A DNA stretch of 64,000 nucleotides from an uncultured Paracoccaceae bacterium. GTDB lineage: Bacteria > Pseudomonadota > Alphaproteobacteria > Rhodobacterales > Rhodobacteraceae. The DNA lies in assembly GCA_934500835.1 (NCBI GenBank), contig CAKSTR010000004.1:260356-324355 (forward strand), written 5' to 3'. The notes beneath the pieces were generated by a model that saw nothing but the letters and a program-made list of their open reading frames with translations, made no database searches and was not told the origin of the DNA. The translations under genes and the position numbers were made by a program. Shown here piece after piece: positions 16,794-26,428 of the stretch (the first letter of the stretch is position 1; the number at the start of each line of letters is the position of its first letter).

Positions 16794-18119
16794 TCACGTC
16801 GCCGTCAGATAGCGGTGGATCGCCTCGGCGGCGTCGCGGCCCTCGGCAACGGCGGTGACGGTCAGATCCTCGCCCCCCGCCGCGCAATCGCCGCCAACCC
16901 ACAGCCCGCCGGCAAGCCCGGCAGCGTCGATCTTGCCATTGGTGGTGGCAATGCCCTCGGGCACGCCCTGCAGGGTCTGGCCGATGGCCTTGAAGACCTG
17001 ATCGGCCTTCAGGCGGAACACCTCGGGCAACAGTTTCAGCCCGCCCGGGCCATCCTCGGTATAGGCGAATTCAACCGCCTCGACGTGGCCGTTGCCCAGA
17101 ACCTTGACCGGGGCGGCATTGTGGATGATCCGCACCCCGGCCTGCACCGCGTGGTCCTGCTCATGGCCCGAGGCGGACATCTTCTCCTGCCCGCGCCGGT
17201 AGACGATGGTGACATTCTCGGCCCCCAGCAGCTTGGACTGGACGGCGGCATCGACTGCCGTCATGCCACCGCCGATCACCACGACATCGCGCCCCACGGC
17301 CAGCTTGCGCAGGTCCGGGGACTGGCGCAGATCGGCGATGAAGTCGACGGCGTTGCCGACCCCGTCCATATCCTCGCCCTCGGCACGCAGGGCATTCACG
17401 CCTTGCAGGCCGATGCCGAGAAAGACGCCGTCAAACGCCTGCCGCAGACCGTCCAGCGTGATGTCGCGGCCCAGCTCAACCCCGGTTTTCAGGGTGATGC
17501 CACCGATGGAGAGAAGCCAGTCCACCTCGCGCGCGGCAAAGCCCCCCGTCGCCTTGTACGAGGCGATGCCGTATTCGTTCAGCCCCCCCGCCTTGGCGCG
17601 GCGGTCATAGACCGTCACCTCATGCCCCTTCATGGCCAGCCGGTGGGCGCAGGCCAGCCCGGCAGGCCCCGCCCCCACGACCGCAATCCGCTTCCCGGTA
17701 GAAGCGGCCCGGGTGAAGGGATGCGTGGCCTTTTCCATGGCGGTATCGGTGGCATAGCGCTGCAACCGGCCGATCTCGACCGGCTTGCCTTCGGCGGTCT
17801 CGCGCACGCAGGCCTCTTCGCACAGCGTCTCGGTCGGGCAGACCCTTGCGCAGATGCCGCCAAGGATGTTCTGGCTCCAGATCGTCTTCGCTGCCGCCTC
17901 GGGGGTGCCGGTGGCGATCTGGCGGATGAAAAGCGGGATGTCGATGGTGGTCGGACAGGCCGTCATGCAGGGCGCGTCATGGCAGAAATAGCAGCGATCC
18001 GCCGCGACCCGCGCCTCGTGCAGATCGAAGGCTGGCTCGTGATCCGAGAAATTCCGCGCGATCGTATCGGCGGACAGACGCGCCGGGACGATACCGGGCG
18101 TAAGCGGACTGTTCGGCAT
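16794..18119 (-). CDS. preT: NAD(P)-dependent dihydropyrimidine dehydrogenase subunit PreT
   Basis: 441 residues. It resembles the N-terminal half of mammalian DPD and the GltD/AegA group. Cysteine motifs for two iron-sulfur clusters are CYFCHDAPCMTACPT near residue 44 and CARVCPTETLCEEAC near 84. The FAD-binding loop is VVGAGPAGLACA near 130 and the NAD site is VVIGGGMTAVDAA near 265. It transfers electrons from NAD(P)H to PreA. The ATG at 18,119 follows a GGGAAGG ribosome site; the longer upstream reading crosses the AT-rich promoter and is rejected. Confidence 0.93.
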   Translation of the reverse strand: MPNSPLTPGIVPARLSADTIARNFSDHEPAFDLHEARVAADRCYFCHDAPCMTACPTTIDIPLFIRQIATGTPEAAAKTIWSQNILGGICARVCPTETLCEEACVRETAEGKPVEIGRLQRYATDTAMEKATHPFTRAASTGKRIAVVGAGPAGLACAHRLAMKGHEVTVYDRRAKAGGLNEYGIASYKATGGFAAREVDWLLSIGGITLKTGVELGRDITLDGLRQAFDGVFLGIGLQGVNALRAEGEDMDGVGNAVDFIADLRQSPDLRKLAVGRDVVVIGGGMTAVDAAVQSKLLGAENVTIVYRRGQEKMSASGHEQDHAVQAGVRIIHNAAPVKVLGNGHVEAVEFAYTEDGPGGLKLLPEVFRLKADQVFKAIGQTLQGVPEGIATTNGKIDAAGLAGGLWVGGDCAAGGEDLTVTAVAEGRDAAEAIHRYLTAT

Positions 18120-18183
18120 GGCGACCTTCCCTTGGCTTGCTCTGACGGCTTGCTTTTGTCGAATCGTCTCACAGGTCTGAAAT

Positions 18184-18199
18184 TTTATCAAACGGTAAA
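18184..18199. promoter_or_regulatory. Dyad operator candidate upstream of preT
   Basis: TTTATC (18,184-18,189) and GGTAAA (18,194-18,199) form an imperfect inverted repeat (TTTA.C....G.TAAA) in an AT-rich stretch 65 bp upstream of preT. It does not match the RutR consensus, so preT-preA may answer to a different regulator. Function is inferred from position only. Confidence 0.35.
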
Positions 18200-18340
18200 T
18201 TTCCAGAATGTGCGAAAGTTTAGCCGCTTGCAGGACCGCCGACGTCCGCCGCTTGGGGAATGGGCGCTTTTCACCCTTGGCGGGCTGTCCTATAAGCAGG
18301 CAGCCCCAGGCTCCGGCAGAAAAGCCCAACAGAGGACGGC

Positions 18341-18832
18341 ATGAGCAAACATTCCCCCGACGCGGACGTCGCCTTCATCTCGGCGCTGGCCGAGCTTCTG
18401 AACAAGAACGAACTGACCGAGCTTTCGGTAAAGCGCGAATATGGCGAGGACGACAGCCTTGAAGTCCGCGTGGTCAAGCAGGTGACGGTCGTGCAGGCCG
18501 CGGCCCCTGCCCCGGTCTATGCCGCCCCGGCAGCCGCTGCCCCCGTCGCCGCGGCGCCCGCAGCCGCCCCTGCCGCCGCCGAGGACCCCAGCCAGCACCC
18601 CGGCGCCGTAACCTCGCCCATGGTCGGCACCGCCTATCTGGCGGCCGAGCCGGGCGCTGCGCCCTTCGCGACGGTGGGTACGGTCGTCACCGAAGGCCAG
18701 ACCGTGCTGATCATCGAGGCGATGAAGACGATGAACCACATCCCGGCGCCGAAATCGGGCACCGTGAAGCGCATCCTAGTCGATGACGGCACGCCGGTCG
18801 AATATGGCACGCCGCTTCTGATCATCGAATAA
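18341..18832 (+). CDS. accB: Acetyl-CoA carboxylase biotin carboxyl carrier protein
   Basis: 163 residues. N-terminal dimerisation/partner region (1-45), an alanine/proline-rich mobile linker (53-82) and a C-terminal biotinyl domain (88-163). The biotinylated residue is Lys129 in [11 protein letters not shown]; the usual EAMKMMN has a Thr for the second Met here, a tolerated variation. It carries the carboxyl group for malonyl-CoA synthesis in the cytoplasm. Immediately followed by accC, 10 bp away, as in most bacteria. Confidence 0.97.
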   Translation: MSKHSPDADVAFISALAELLNKNELTELSVKREYGEDDSLEVRVVKQVTVVQAAAPAPVYAAPAAAAPVAAAPAAAPAAAEDPSQHPGAVTSPMVGTAYLAAEPGAAPFATVGTVVTEGQTVLIIEAMKTMNHIPAPKSGTVKRILVDDGTPVEYGTPLLIIE

Positions 18833-18842
18833 GGGCGCAGGG

Positions 18843-20189
18843 ATGTTCGAGAAAATCCTGATCGCCAACCGGGGCGAAATCGCCCTGCGGGTGATCCGCG
18901 CCGCGCGCGAGATGGGGATCAAGTCGGTCGCCGTCCACTCCACCGCCGATGCCGATGCCATGCATGTGCGGATGGCGGATGAATCGGTCTGCATCGGCCC
19001 GGCCCCCAGTTCGGAAAGCTATCTGTCCAAGGCCGCGATCATCTCGGCCTGCGAGATCACCGGCGCGCAGGCCGTGCATCCGGGCTATGGCTTCCTGTCG
19101 GAAAACGCCGCCTTCGCGCAGGCGCTGGAAGACCACGGCATCACCTTCATCGGTCCGTCCGCCCAGCACATCCGCATCATGGGCGACAAGATCACCGCCA
19201 AGGAAACCGCGAAATCGCTGGGGATTCCGGTGGTTCCGGGATCGGATGGCGGCGTGCCCGACTTCGACACCGCCAAGGTGGTCGCGCTGGAGATCGGCTA
19301 TCCGGTGATCATCAAGGCCACCGCCGGTGGCGGCGGTCGCGGCATGAAGGTCGCCAAGTCCGAGGAAGAGCTGGAAGTCGCCTTCCGCACCGCGCGGAGC
19401 GAGGCCAAGGCCGCCTTTGGCAATGACGAGGTCTATATCGAGAAATACCTCCAGCGCCCGCGCCATATCGAGATTCAGGTCTTCGGCGACGGCAAGGGCA
19501 AGGCGGTGCATCTGGGCGAACGCGACTGTTCGCTGCAACGCCGCCACCAGAAGGTGTTCGAGGAGGCCCCCGGGCCGGCGATCACGCCAGAAATGCGGGC
19601 AAGGATCGGCCAGGTCTGTGCCGATGCGGTGGCCAAGATCGCCTATATCGGCGCCGGCACCATCGAATTCCTGTTCGAGGACGGCGAGTTCTACTTCATC
19701 GAGATGAACACCCGCCTGCAGGTCGAACACCCCGTCACCGAGTATATCTTCGACGTCGACCTTGTGCGCGAACAGATCCGCGTCGCCGCCGGCCTGCCGA
19801 TGTCCTTCGAACAGCAGGATCTCAAGGTGCATGGCCATGCGATCGAGGTGCGGATCAATGCCGAGAAGATGCCGAACTTCGCGCCCTGCCCCGGCCGGGT
19901 GACGCAGTATCATGCTCCCGGCGGCCTGGGGGTGCGGATGGATTCGGCCCTTTATGATGGCTACCGCATCCCGCCCTATTACGATTCCCTGATCGGCAAG
20001 CTGATCGTGCATGGCCGCGACCGGGACGAGGCGCTGGCCCGGCTCTCGCGCGCCTTGGGAGAGCTGATCGTCGACGGCGTCGACACCACGGTGCCCTTGT
20101 TCCGCGCGCTTCTGGCAGAGCCGGACATCCAGACGGGGGATTACTCGATCCACTGGCTGGAAAAGTGGCTGGCCGCCAACTTCAGCTGA
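18843..20189 (+). CDS. accC: Acetyl-CoA carboxylase biotin carboxylase subunit
   Basis: 448 residues, standard length. ATP-grasp enzyme that carboxylates biotin on AccB. Visible family markers: [20 protein letters not shown] at the N-terminus, [15 protein letters not shown] near 78, the glycine-rich ATP loop [12 protein letters not shown] near 159-170, [15 protein letters not shown] near 222 and the catalytic [14 protein letters not shown] near 287-300. Second gene of the accBC operon; start 8 bp after AGGG. Confidence 0.97.
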   Translation: MFEKILIANRGEIALRVIRAAREMGIKSVAVHSTADADAMHVRMADESVCIGPAPSSESYLSKAAIISACEITGAQAVHPGYGFLSENAAFAQALEDHGITFIGPSAQHIRIMGDKITAKETAKSLGIPVVPGSDGGVPDFDTAKVVALEIGYPVIIKATAGGGGRGMKVAKSEEELEVAFRTARSEAKAAFGNDEVYIEKYLQRPRHIEIQVFGDGKGKAVHLGERDCSLQRRHQKVFEEAPGPAITPEMRARIGQVCADAVAKIAYIGAGTIEFLFEDGEFYFIEMNTRLQVEHPVTEYIFDVDLVREQIRVAAGLPMSFEQQDLKVHGHAIEVRINAEKMPNFAPCPGRVTQYHAPGGLGVRMDSALYDGYRIPPYYDSLIGKLIVHGRDRDEALARLSRALGELIVDGVDTTVPLFRALLAEPDIQTGDYSIHWLEKWLAANFS

Positions 20190-20195
20190 GTTTCA

Positions 20196-20268
20196 GGCGG
20201 CGCGGCCCCGGCTGCGCCGCCGGCAAATTTCTTGGAAGAAATTTGCAAAATCCTTCGAAGGATTTTGC
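20196..20268. repeat. Hairpin cluster: GC-rich stem plus two perfect palindromes
   Basis: A GC stem (GGCGGCGC 20,196-20,203 with GCGCCGCC 20,214-20,221) follows accC and is followed by two overlapping palindromes. The first has arms GCAAATTTCTT/AAGAAATTTGC at 20,223-20,246. The second has arms GCAAAATCCTTC/GAAGGATTTTGC at 20,245-20,268. The array probably ends accBC transcription and abuts the aat start codon. Similar palindromes occur at 22,243-22,275. Confidence 0.65.
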
Positions 20269-20270
20269 CG

Positions 20271-20921
20271 ATGCCCCCGGCTCTGGACCCCGACCTGTTG
20301 CTGCACGCCTATGCCATGGGGATCTTTCCCATGGCGGAATCGCGCGATGATGACAGTATCCATTGGGTCGATCCGCGCCACCGGGGCATCTTTCCGCTGG
20401 ACGGTTTCCACATCTCGCGCAGCCTGTCCCGCCTGATCCGGCGCAGCGCCTTCACCATCCGCACCGACACCGCTTTCGAGGCCGTGGTGGACGCCTGCGC
20501 CGACCGCGACGAGACCTGGATCAATGCGCCGATCCGCGCCGCCTATGCCGAGTTGCACCGCCGCGGCCATGCCCATTGCCTTGAGGTCTGGTCCGGCCCC
20601 CATCTTGTCGGCGGCGTCTATGGCGTCACCCTGGGCGCGGCCTTCTTCGGCGAGTCGATGTTCTCGGCAGAGACCGGCGGCTCCAAGACCGCGCTGGCCT
20701 TCCTGATCCACCGGCTGCGCGCAGGCGGCTTCACGCTCTTCGACACCCAGTTCCTGACCCCGCATCTGGCCAGCCTCGGTGCGATCGAGATTCCGCGGGC
20801 CGAGTACCAGCGCCGCCTGGCATCGGCTGTCGCGCTGCCCGCCACCTTCGATCCGCCGGGCTACTGCGCCTCGGTCTCGTCGGTGCTTTCGGGCGTCTCC
20901 TCGGATTGCGGCGCGGTATAG
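20271..20921 (+). CDS. aat: Leucyl/phenylalanyl-tRNA-protein transferase
   Basis: 216 residues. Adds Leu or Phe to N-terminal Arg/Lys of proteins, making them ClpS/ClpAP substrates in the N-degron pathway. Markers: HAYAMGIFPMAESRDDDSIHWVDP-type opening near residues 12-35, HISRSLSRLIR, and GGVYGVTLGAAFFGESMFS followed by ETGGSKTAL near 118-145. The ATG at 20,271 is preferred over a TTG at 20,232, because family members begin shortly before the HAYxxGxFPM motif. Its only ribosome site, GAAGGAT, lies inside the second palindrome of the upstream hairpin cluster. The 3' end overlaps the convergent DUF2155 gene by about 60 bp. Confidence 0.93.
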   Translation: MPPALDPDLLLHAYAMGIFPMAESRDDDSIHWVDPRHRGIFPLDGFHISRSLSRLIRRSAFTIRTDTAFEAVVDACADRDETWINAPIRAAYAELHRRGHAHCLEVWSGPHLVGGVYGVTLGAAFFGESMFSAETGGSKTALAFLIHRLRAGGFTLFDTQFLTPHLASLGAIEIPRAEYQRRLASAVALPATFDPPGYCASVSSVLSGVSSDCGAV

Positions 20922-21274
20922 CCCGGCACCACGCAGCGCAGAACCCAGACGTCATAGCGCGGGTGGTCCATCGCCGACAGCGCAGGGCTGGACGCCAGCA
21001 TCCAGCCCGAGAACACCGGATCGGCGCGCGTCGAATCCATCACCGTCAGATGGGCCTGCGCATCCGCCGCCGGGTTGTCGGAAGGGTAGCGGCAGGCATC
21101 CAGCTGGATGGTCAGCCGCCCGTTCGACGCCGACTGCCCCCGCGCCAGTTCCATATCGCCGGTCTGGCCGGTCAGCTTGTCCAGCCAGCGCAGCACGCCA
21201 CCGGGCGCGTCGGAAAACCCCTGCGCCATCGCCGGCCCCGCGGCCAGCGCCAGAACCAGCGCCAGGCGCATCAT
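20861..21274 (-). CDS. DUF2155 periplasmic protein
   Basis: 137 residues with a signal peptide (MMRLALVLALAAGPAMA). The mature part has the DUF2155 core: LRWLDKLTGQTGDMELARGQ, RLTIQLDACRYP and FSGWMLASSPALSAMDHPRYDVWVLRC, with two cysteines likely to pair. The function is unknown; in Rhodobacterales it is regularly found beside mlaD-like and NDUFA12 genes, as here. It converges on aat with overlapping 3' ends. Confidence 0.88.
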   Translation of the reverse strand: MMRLALVLALAAGPAMAQGFSDAPGGVLRWLDKLTGQTGDMELARGQSASNGRLTIQLDACRYPSDNPAADAQAHLTVMDSTRADPVFSGWMLASSPALSAMDHPRYDVWVLRCVVPGYTAPQSEETPESTDETEAQ

Positions 21275-21738
21275 GGCGCGGGCGCCGCGTCGGACTTGCC
21301 GCCGCCGACGAATTTCATCAGCAGGGAGACCAGCGAGACCGACCCTTGGGTATCCTCGATCTCTTCTCCGGGGCCGAGATTCTCCAGCGCGCCGCCCGGC
21401 ACGATTTCGACGAAGTTGCCGCCAAGCAGCCCCTCCGAGGAAATCAGGATGGCGCTGTCGGTCGGCAACTGGATGTCGCTGCGGATCTGCACCACCGCAT
21501 CGGCCATGAAGGTTTCGGGGTTCAGCTTCAGAGAGGAAATGGTCCCCACCTTCAGCCCGGCCAGCCGCACATCCGACCCCGCCGAGATGCCATCGACGGC
21601 GCGAAAGCTTGCGGTCAGCGCATAGCTGTCCGCCCCGCCCCCGGCCAGCCCGGTCCCCCGGGCGGCATAGAAGGCAAAGCCCAGGGCCACGGCCAGAACG
21701 GCCGCACCGGCAGCGATTTCAGCGCGCGATCCGGCCAT
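21271..21738 (-). CDS. mlaD: MlaD-family lipid transport protein
   Basis: 155 residues: one N-terminal membrane helix (AAGAAVLAVALGFAFYAA, 9-26) and a single MCE domain (about 38-118) with GISAGSDVRLAGLKVGTISS and LISSEGLLGGNFVEIVPGG. MlaD hexamers bind lipid in the periplasm and deliver it to the MlaFE transporter that keeps the outer membrane asymmetric. The other mla genes are not in this window. It overlaps DUF2155 by 4 nt and the NDUFA12 gene by one base, so the three form an operon. Confidence 0.88.
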   Translation of the reverse strand: MAGSRAEIAAGAAVLAVALGFAFYAARGTGLAGGGADSYALTASFRAVDGISAGSDVRLAGLKVGTISSLKLNPETFMADAVVQIRSDIQLPTDSAILISSEGLLGGNFVEIVPGGALENLGPGEEIEDTQGSVSLVSLLMKFVGGGKSDAAPAP

Positions 21739-22112
21739 TATTCGGGCGCCCAGGCCTCGTAGTCGCGCCGCTCAACCGGCTGGCTGCGACGGATCGATCC
21801 GGGCGGAGCATAGGCCAGTTCGGTGCCCGAGAGGTTCTCGACATGCGGCCGCTCCCAGGACTTGCGCACCAGCGGGGCCTTGGTCGGCGGCTCTTCCCAG
21901 GTGTGGTGCAGCCAGCCATGCCAGTCCGGCGGCACGCGGCTGGCTTCCATCTCACCGTTGAAGATCACCCAGCGGCGCTTGCCATCCGCGGTCTGGTAAT
22001 AGGCGTTGCCCTGGTCATCCTCGCCCACCTTGCGGCCCTTGCGGGCGGTGAAGATCTGGGTGCCAAGGGTCTGGCTGTTCCACCAGGTCAGCAGGCGCTT
22101 CAGGAAGTACAT
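21738..22112 (-). CDS. NADH:ubiquinone oxidoreductase accessory subunit NDUFA12 (B17.2 type)
   Basis: 124 residues from [20 protein letters not shown]. The NDUFA12 family pattern is clear: [12 protein letters not shown], then [20 protein letters not shown] and [11 protein letters not shown]. In alphaproteobacteria, as in mitochondria, it is an accessory subunit of complex I on the matrix/cytoplasmic side. The start at 22,112 is chosen because upstream sequence belongs to the intergenic repeat. First gene of the NDUFA12-mlaD-DUF2155 series. Confidence 0.92.
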   Translation of the reverse strand: MYFLKRLLTWWNSQTLGTQIFTARKGRKVGEDDQGNAYYQTADGKRRWVIFNGEMEASRVPPDWHGWLHHTWEEPPTKAPLVRKSWERPHVENLSGTELAYAPPGSIRRSQPVERRDYEAWAPE

Positions 22113-22207
22113 GCGGCAGGTCTCCGGTTCGTTGCGCTTGGTATGGCCGATTGCGCGACCAAGGTCCAGTGGCCCGGATCGTCCCCTGCCGGCAACCGCC
22201 GAAGAAT

Positions 22208-22355
22208 TGGGGGCCAGCCCCCAAACCCCCGGGATATTTCTTCCAAGATGAAAGGGCTTCATCTTGGAAGAAATATCCTCGGCGAAGCCCGCACGAGGCG
22301 GTTGGCGCCTGCGCCAGAGCCGAGACGAAAGGCTTGCGCCTGCAAGGCGCTCGAC
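22208..22355. repeat. Dispersed intergenic repeat, copy 2, with long hairpin
   Basis: A G/C hairpin and AAACCCCC..GATATTT core as at 4,206. Then TTTCTTCCAAGATGAA is met by its complement TTCATCTTGGAAGAAA across a short AGGGC loop, a strong stem at about 22,238-22,274. AAAGGCTTGCG closes the unit. It lies between ridA and NDUFA12 and contains no credible gene. Confidence 0.6.
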
Positions 22356-22364
22356 CTGCCGGCA

Positions 22365-22748
22365 TCAGCCGGGAAGACGTGCTGTCACCTCGATCTCGAT
22401 CTTGTGGCGCGGATCGATCAGCCCGGCCTCGAACATGGTCGCGGCGGGCGGATGGGCACCGAAAGTGGCGGAGAGCAAGGGCCAGCACGGCGCAAAATCG
22501 GCGCGGTCGGGCAGGATGTAGTGGACCCGCACCACATCGGCGAAGGTGGCACCCGCCGCCTGCAGCGCCCGGTCGATGATCTGCAGCGCAAGGGCGCATT
22601 GCTCGGTGACGTTTTCGGGGACGATGCCGGTGGCGTGGTCTGTGCCGGTCGTGCCCGACACATGCACCCAGCCGCCCGCCACCACGGCGCGGGCATAGCC
22701 GATCTTCGGCTCCCAGGTTGATCCGGTGCAGATGCGTCGAATGGTCAT
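22365..22748 (-). CDS. RidA-family (YjgF/UK114) protein
   Basis: 127 residues from [20 protein letters not shown]. RidA-family features include [17 protein letters not shown] near 25-45, [19 protein letters not shown] and the C-terminal [11 protein letters not shown]. The catalytic-type arginine of RidA lies in [14 protein letters not shown]; the exact subgroup is uncertain, since several RidA subfamilies are not imine deaminases. Single gene between the repeat and the clpX terminator. Confidence 0.85.
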   Translation of the reverse strand: MTIRRICTGSTWEPKIGYARAVVAGGWVHVSGTTGTDHATGIVPENVTEQCALALQIIDRALQAAGATFADVVRVHYILPDRADFAPCWPLLSATFGAHPPAATMFEAGLIDPRHKIEIEVTARLPG

Positions 22749-22769
22749 CAGCGGGCCCTTCCAAAGCAA

Positions 22770-22795
22770 GACGCCGCCCGTTCCGGGGCGGCGTC
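22770..22795 (-). terminator. Intrinsic terminator after clpX
   Basis: Arms GACGCCGCCC (22,770-22,779) and GGGCGGCGTC (22,786-22,795) form a perfect 10-bp stem. Read on the minus strand it is followed by TTGCTTT, and it sits 20 bp past the clpX stop codon. Confidence 0.7.
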
Positions 22796-22815
22796 ACTGT
22801 CTTTCCACGCGCGAG

Positions 22816-24078
<1,263 letters not shown>

Positions 24079-24161
24079 CCGTTTCCCTTTGCCTTGCACG
24101 CCTTTCCGGCGGCCCCCTCGGGCAAGTCTAGGCCAAGGCCCAGACCTCCACAATGCGAAAA

Positions 24162-24192
24162 CGCCCCCGGCGACCGGCTGGCACCGGGGGCG
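24162..24192 (-). terminator. Intrinsic terminator after clpP
   Basis: CGCCCCCGG (24,162-24,170) and CCGGGGGCG (24,184-24,192) make a 9-bp stem; on the minus strand it is followed by TTTTCGC. It is placed 6 bp after the clpP stop and partly separates clpP from clpX. Confidence 0.75.
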
Positions 24193-24197
24193 AAACC

Positions 24198-24830
24198 TTA
24201 CTTCGCGGTGTCGTCCATCTTGCCGCGATCGGCGAGGATTTCGTCGATCAGGCCCCAGTCCTTGGCATCCTCGGCCGACATGAAATTGTCGCGCTCAAGG
24301 GCGGCCACCACGTTTTCCATCGTCTGGCCGGTATGCTTGACATAGATCCCGTTCAGCCGGTCCTTCAGCTTCTGGGTTTCCTGCGCATGGATCATGATGT
24401 CGGTGGCCTGGCCCTGATAGCCGCCCGAGGGCTGGTGAACCATCACGCGGCTGTTGGGCAGGCTGAAGCGCATCCCCTTTTCACCCGCCGTCAGCAAGAG
24501 CGACCCCATCGACGCCGCCTGCCCGATCACCAGGGTGGAGACCTTCGGCTTGATGTATTGCATGGTGTCATAGATCGACAGGCCCGAGGTGACGACACCG
24601 CCGGGGCTGTTGATATACATCGAGATTTCCTTCGAGGGGTTCTCGGCCTCAAGGAACAGAAGCTGGGCGCAGATCAGGCTGGACATGCCGTCGTGAACCG
24701 GGCCGGCAAGGAAGATGATCCGCTCCTTCAAGAGGCGCGAGAAGATGTCATAGGCACGTTCGCCCCGGCTGGTCTGTTCAACGACCATCGGGACAAGGGT
24801 GTTCATATAGGTGTCTATCGGATCGCGCAT
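24198..24830 (-). CDS. clpP: ATP-dependent Clp protease proteolytic subunit ClpP
   Basis: 210 residues. Serine protease that forms the tetradecameric chamber used by ClpX and ClpA. The catalytic Ser is in [11 protein letters not shown] near 103, the His in [11 protein letters not shown] near 128, and the Asp near 177 ([10 protein letters not shown] region). The start [20 protein letters not shown] at 24,830 matches the family; the longer reading to 25,079 is not conserved-looking. The 263 bp upstream, up to the sensor kinase gene, hold no gene. Confidence 0.97.
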   Translation of the reverse strand: MRDPIDTYMNTLVPMVVEQTSRGERAYDIFSRLLKERIIFLAGPVHDGMSSLICAQLLFLEAENPSKEISMYINSPGGVVTSGLSIYDTMQYIKPKVSTLVIGQAASMGSLLLTAGEKGMRFSLPNSRVMVHQPSGGYQGQATDIMIHAQETQKLKDRLNGIYVKHTGQTMENVVAALERDNFMSAEDAKDWGLIDEILADRGKMDDTAK

Positions 24831-25093
24831 CTGTGGCCTGCCTCTTCTGTCACGCTCAGGGTTATCGGCGGAGAGTTTCCAGAGTCTTAGTGTCGCGTGG
24901 CGAGGGCTGCAAGAGCACCCCCGAAAACTGCCCGCACCAATGGTTGGTCCACGCGCCGGCCGGCCCCCTTCATCTTGACGACATCGCCCGGCAGAGACTG
25001 CAGTCAGGGTCTGCGCCCGCGCTTCGGAAACACATGTCCGCAGGACTGGCGCCAAGCCGCGGCACCGCGTTGCAGACAAGCGCGGCCACGGGT

Positions 25094-26413
25094 TCAGCGC
25101 GCCAGCGCCAGTTCCACCTTCAGCCCGCCCACGGCCTCGCTGTCGCCAAGGTAAAGCCCGCCGCCATGGTTGCGCGCCACATCGGCCGCGATGGAAAGCC
25201 CCAGGCCCACGCCGCCGCCGCGGTTCGGGTCACGCTCGGCGTCCAGCCTTGTGAAGGGCCGCAGCGCCTCTTCGCGCCGCTCGGCCGGGATGCCGGGGCC
25301 GTTGTCCTCGACCACCACGCGCAGGAAACGGTCGGTGAACTGCAGCCGCACTTCGGCCCGGCTGCCATAGCGCAGGGCATTGCCGACAAGGTTTTCAACC
25401 GCCCGCGCCACCGCATGCGGCCGCAGCCGCACCGGACCCGCGCTGCCCTCGATGCCGGTCAGTTGCACCTGCCTGCCGCCGCGCTGTGCGTCCTCGACCA
25501 CCCGGGCGACAAGGGCCTCCGCATCCACCTCTTCCATCTCTTCCATCGCATCGCCGCGCGCAAAGGACAGGAATTCATCCACCATCCGCTCCATCTGCGC
25601 CACATCGCCGATCAGGGCGCGGGTGTCCTCGTCCTCGGGCAGCAGCGACAGGCCAAGCCGCAGCCGGGTCAGGGGCGTGCGCAGATCGTGGCTGACGCCG
25701 GACAGGAGGAGGGTCCGCTGTTCGATCTGCCGCTCGATCCGGGCGCGCATGTCGATGAAGGCCGCCCCCGCCGCCCGCACCTCCAGCGCGCCACGCGGGC
25801 GATAGGCGATGCGCTGGCCCTTGCCGAAAGCCTCGGCCGCCTGCGCAAGCCTTGTGATCGGCCGCAACTGGTTGCGCAGGAAGACATAGGCGATCACCGT
25901 CATCAGAACCGAGGTCAGAAGCATCAGCACCAAAAGCTGATGCGGGTTCGTGGCCCCCATCCGCCGCCGCGAGACATCGGCCTGCAGGGGACCATGCCCG
26001 GTCTGGAACACCAGCCGTGTGGTACGGTCGGGATCGGTCACATCCGCGGCCACCAGCTCGGGCAATTGGTCATGCAGGGTGGCGATGATCTCACGCCCCG
26101 CCAGATCGAACCGGCCAGCCGCATCCGCCATCGGTGCCGTGTCTGCTGGTGGCAGGGTCAGCGCGATCTGCAAGGGATCGGCCACATGGCGGGCGTGGGC
26201 CAGACCCTCTGCCGGCGTGGTGCCCGCATCGAACTCGGCCAGCACCAGCGCCAGATCCAGCGCCACCCCTTGCGTCATCTGCCGTGTCACCCCTTCATAG
26301 TGGCGCTGGATGAAGGCCATGGACACCACCAGCTGGATGGTGACGATGGGGACGATCAGGATCAGGGCGGCGCGGGCATAGATGCCGCGCGGAAGAAAGC
26401 GTTTCATGACCAT
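25094..26413 (-). CDS. EnvZ-like sensor histidine kinase without an adjacent regulator
   Basis: About 439 residues: membrane helix at 15-35, periplasmic sensor to about 160, second helix at 163-180, HAMP region with the P-element [15 protein letters not shown], DHp with the phospho-His in [20 protein letters not shown] near 240, and an ATPase domain with N-box [13 protein letters not shown]1 VEDNGPGIP and GVGLGLSIA. This is the EnvZ/OmpR-partner class. No response regulator gene lies beside it, so the partner is elsewhere. ATGs at 26,413 and 26,407 are both possible. It is divergent from the MBL gene with only 15 bp between starts. Confidence 0.9.
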   Translation of the reverse strand: MVMKRFLPRGIYARAALILIVPIVTIQLVVSMAFIQRHYEGVTRQMTQGVALDLALVLAEFDAGTTPAEGLAHARHVADPLQIALTLPPADTAPMADAAGRFDLAGREIIATLHDQLPELVAADVTDPDRTTRLVFQTGHGPLQADVSRRRMGATNPHQLLVLMLLTSVLMTVIAYVFLRNQLRPITRLAQAAEAFGKGQRIAYRPRGALEVRAAGAAFIDMRARIERQIEQRTLLLSGVSHDLRTPLTRLRLGLSLLPEDEDTRALIGDVAQMERMVDEFLSFARGDAMEEMEEVDAEALVARVVEDAQRGGRQVQLTGIEGSAGPVRLRPHAVARAVENLVGNALRYGSRAEVRLQFTDRFLRVVVEDNGPGIPAERREEALRPFTRLDAERDPNRGGGVGLGLSIAADVARNHGGGLYLGDSEAVGGLKVELALAR

Positions 26414-26428
26414 TTGGGAAGGCTAGCC

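Noticed and set aside
16164..18344. A 726-residue plus-strand open frame
   Set aside because: Antisense to dedA and preT, both of which have clear motifs.
24831..25079. N-terminal extension of ClpP by about 83 residues
   Set aside because: The extension is Arg/Cys-rich and unlike any ClpP propeptide; the start [14 protein letters not shown] is the conserved one.
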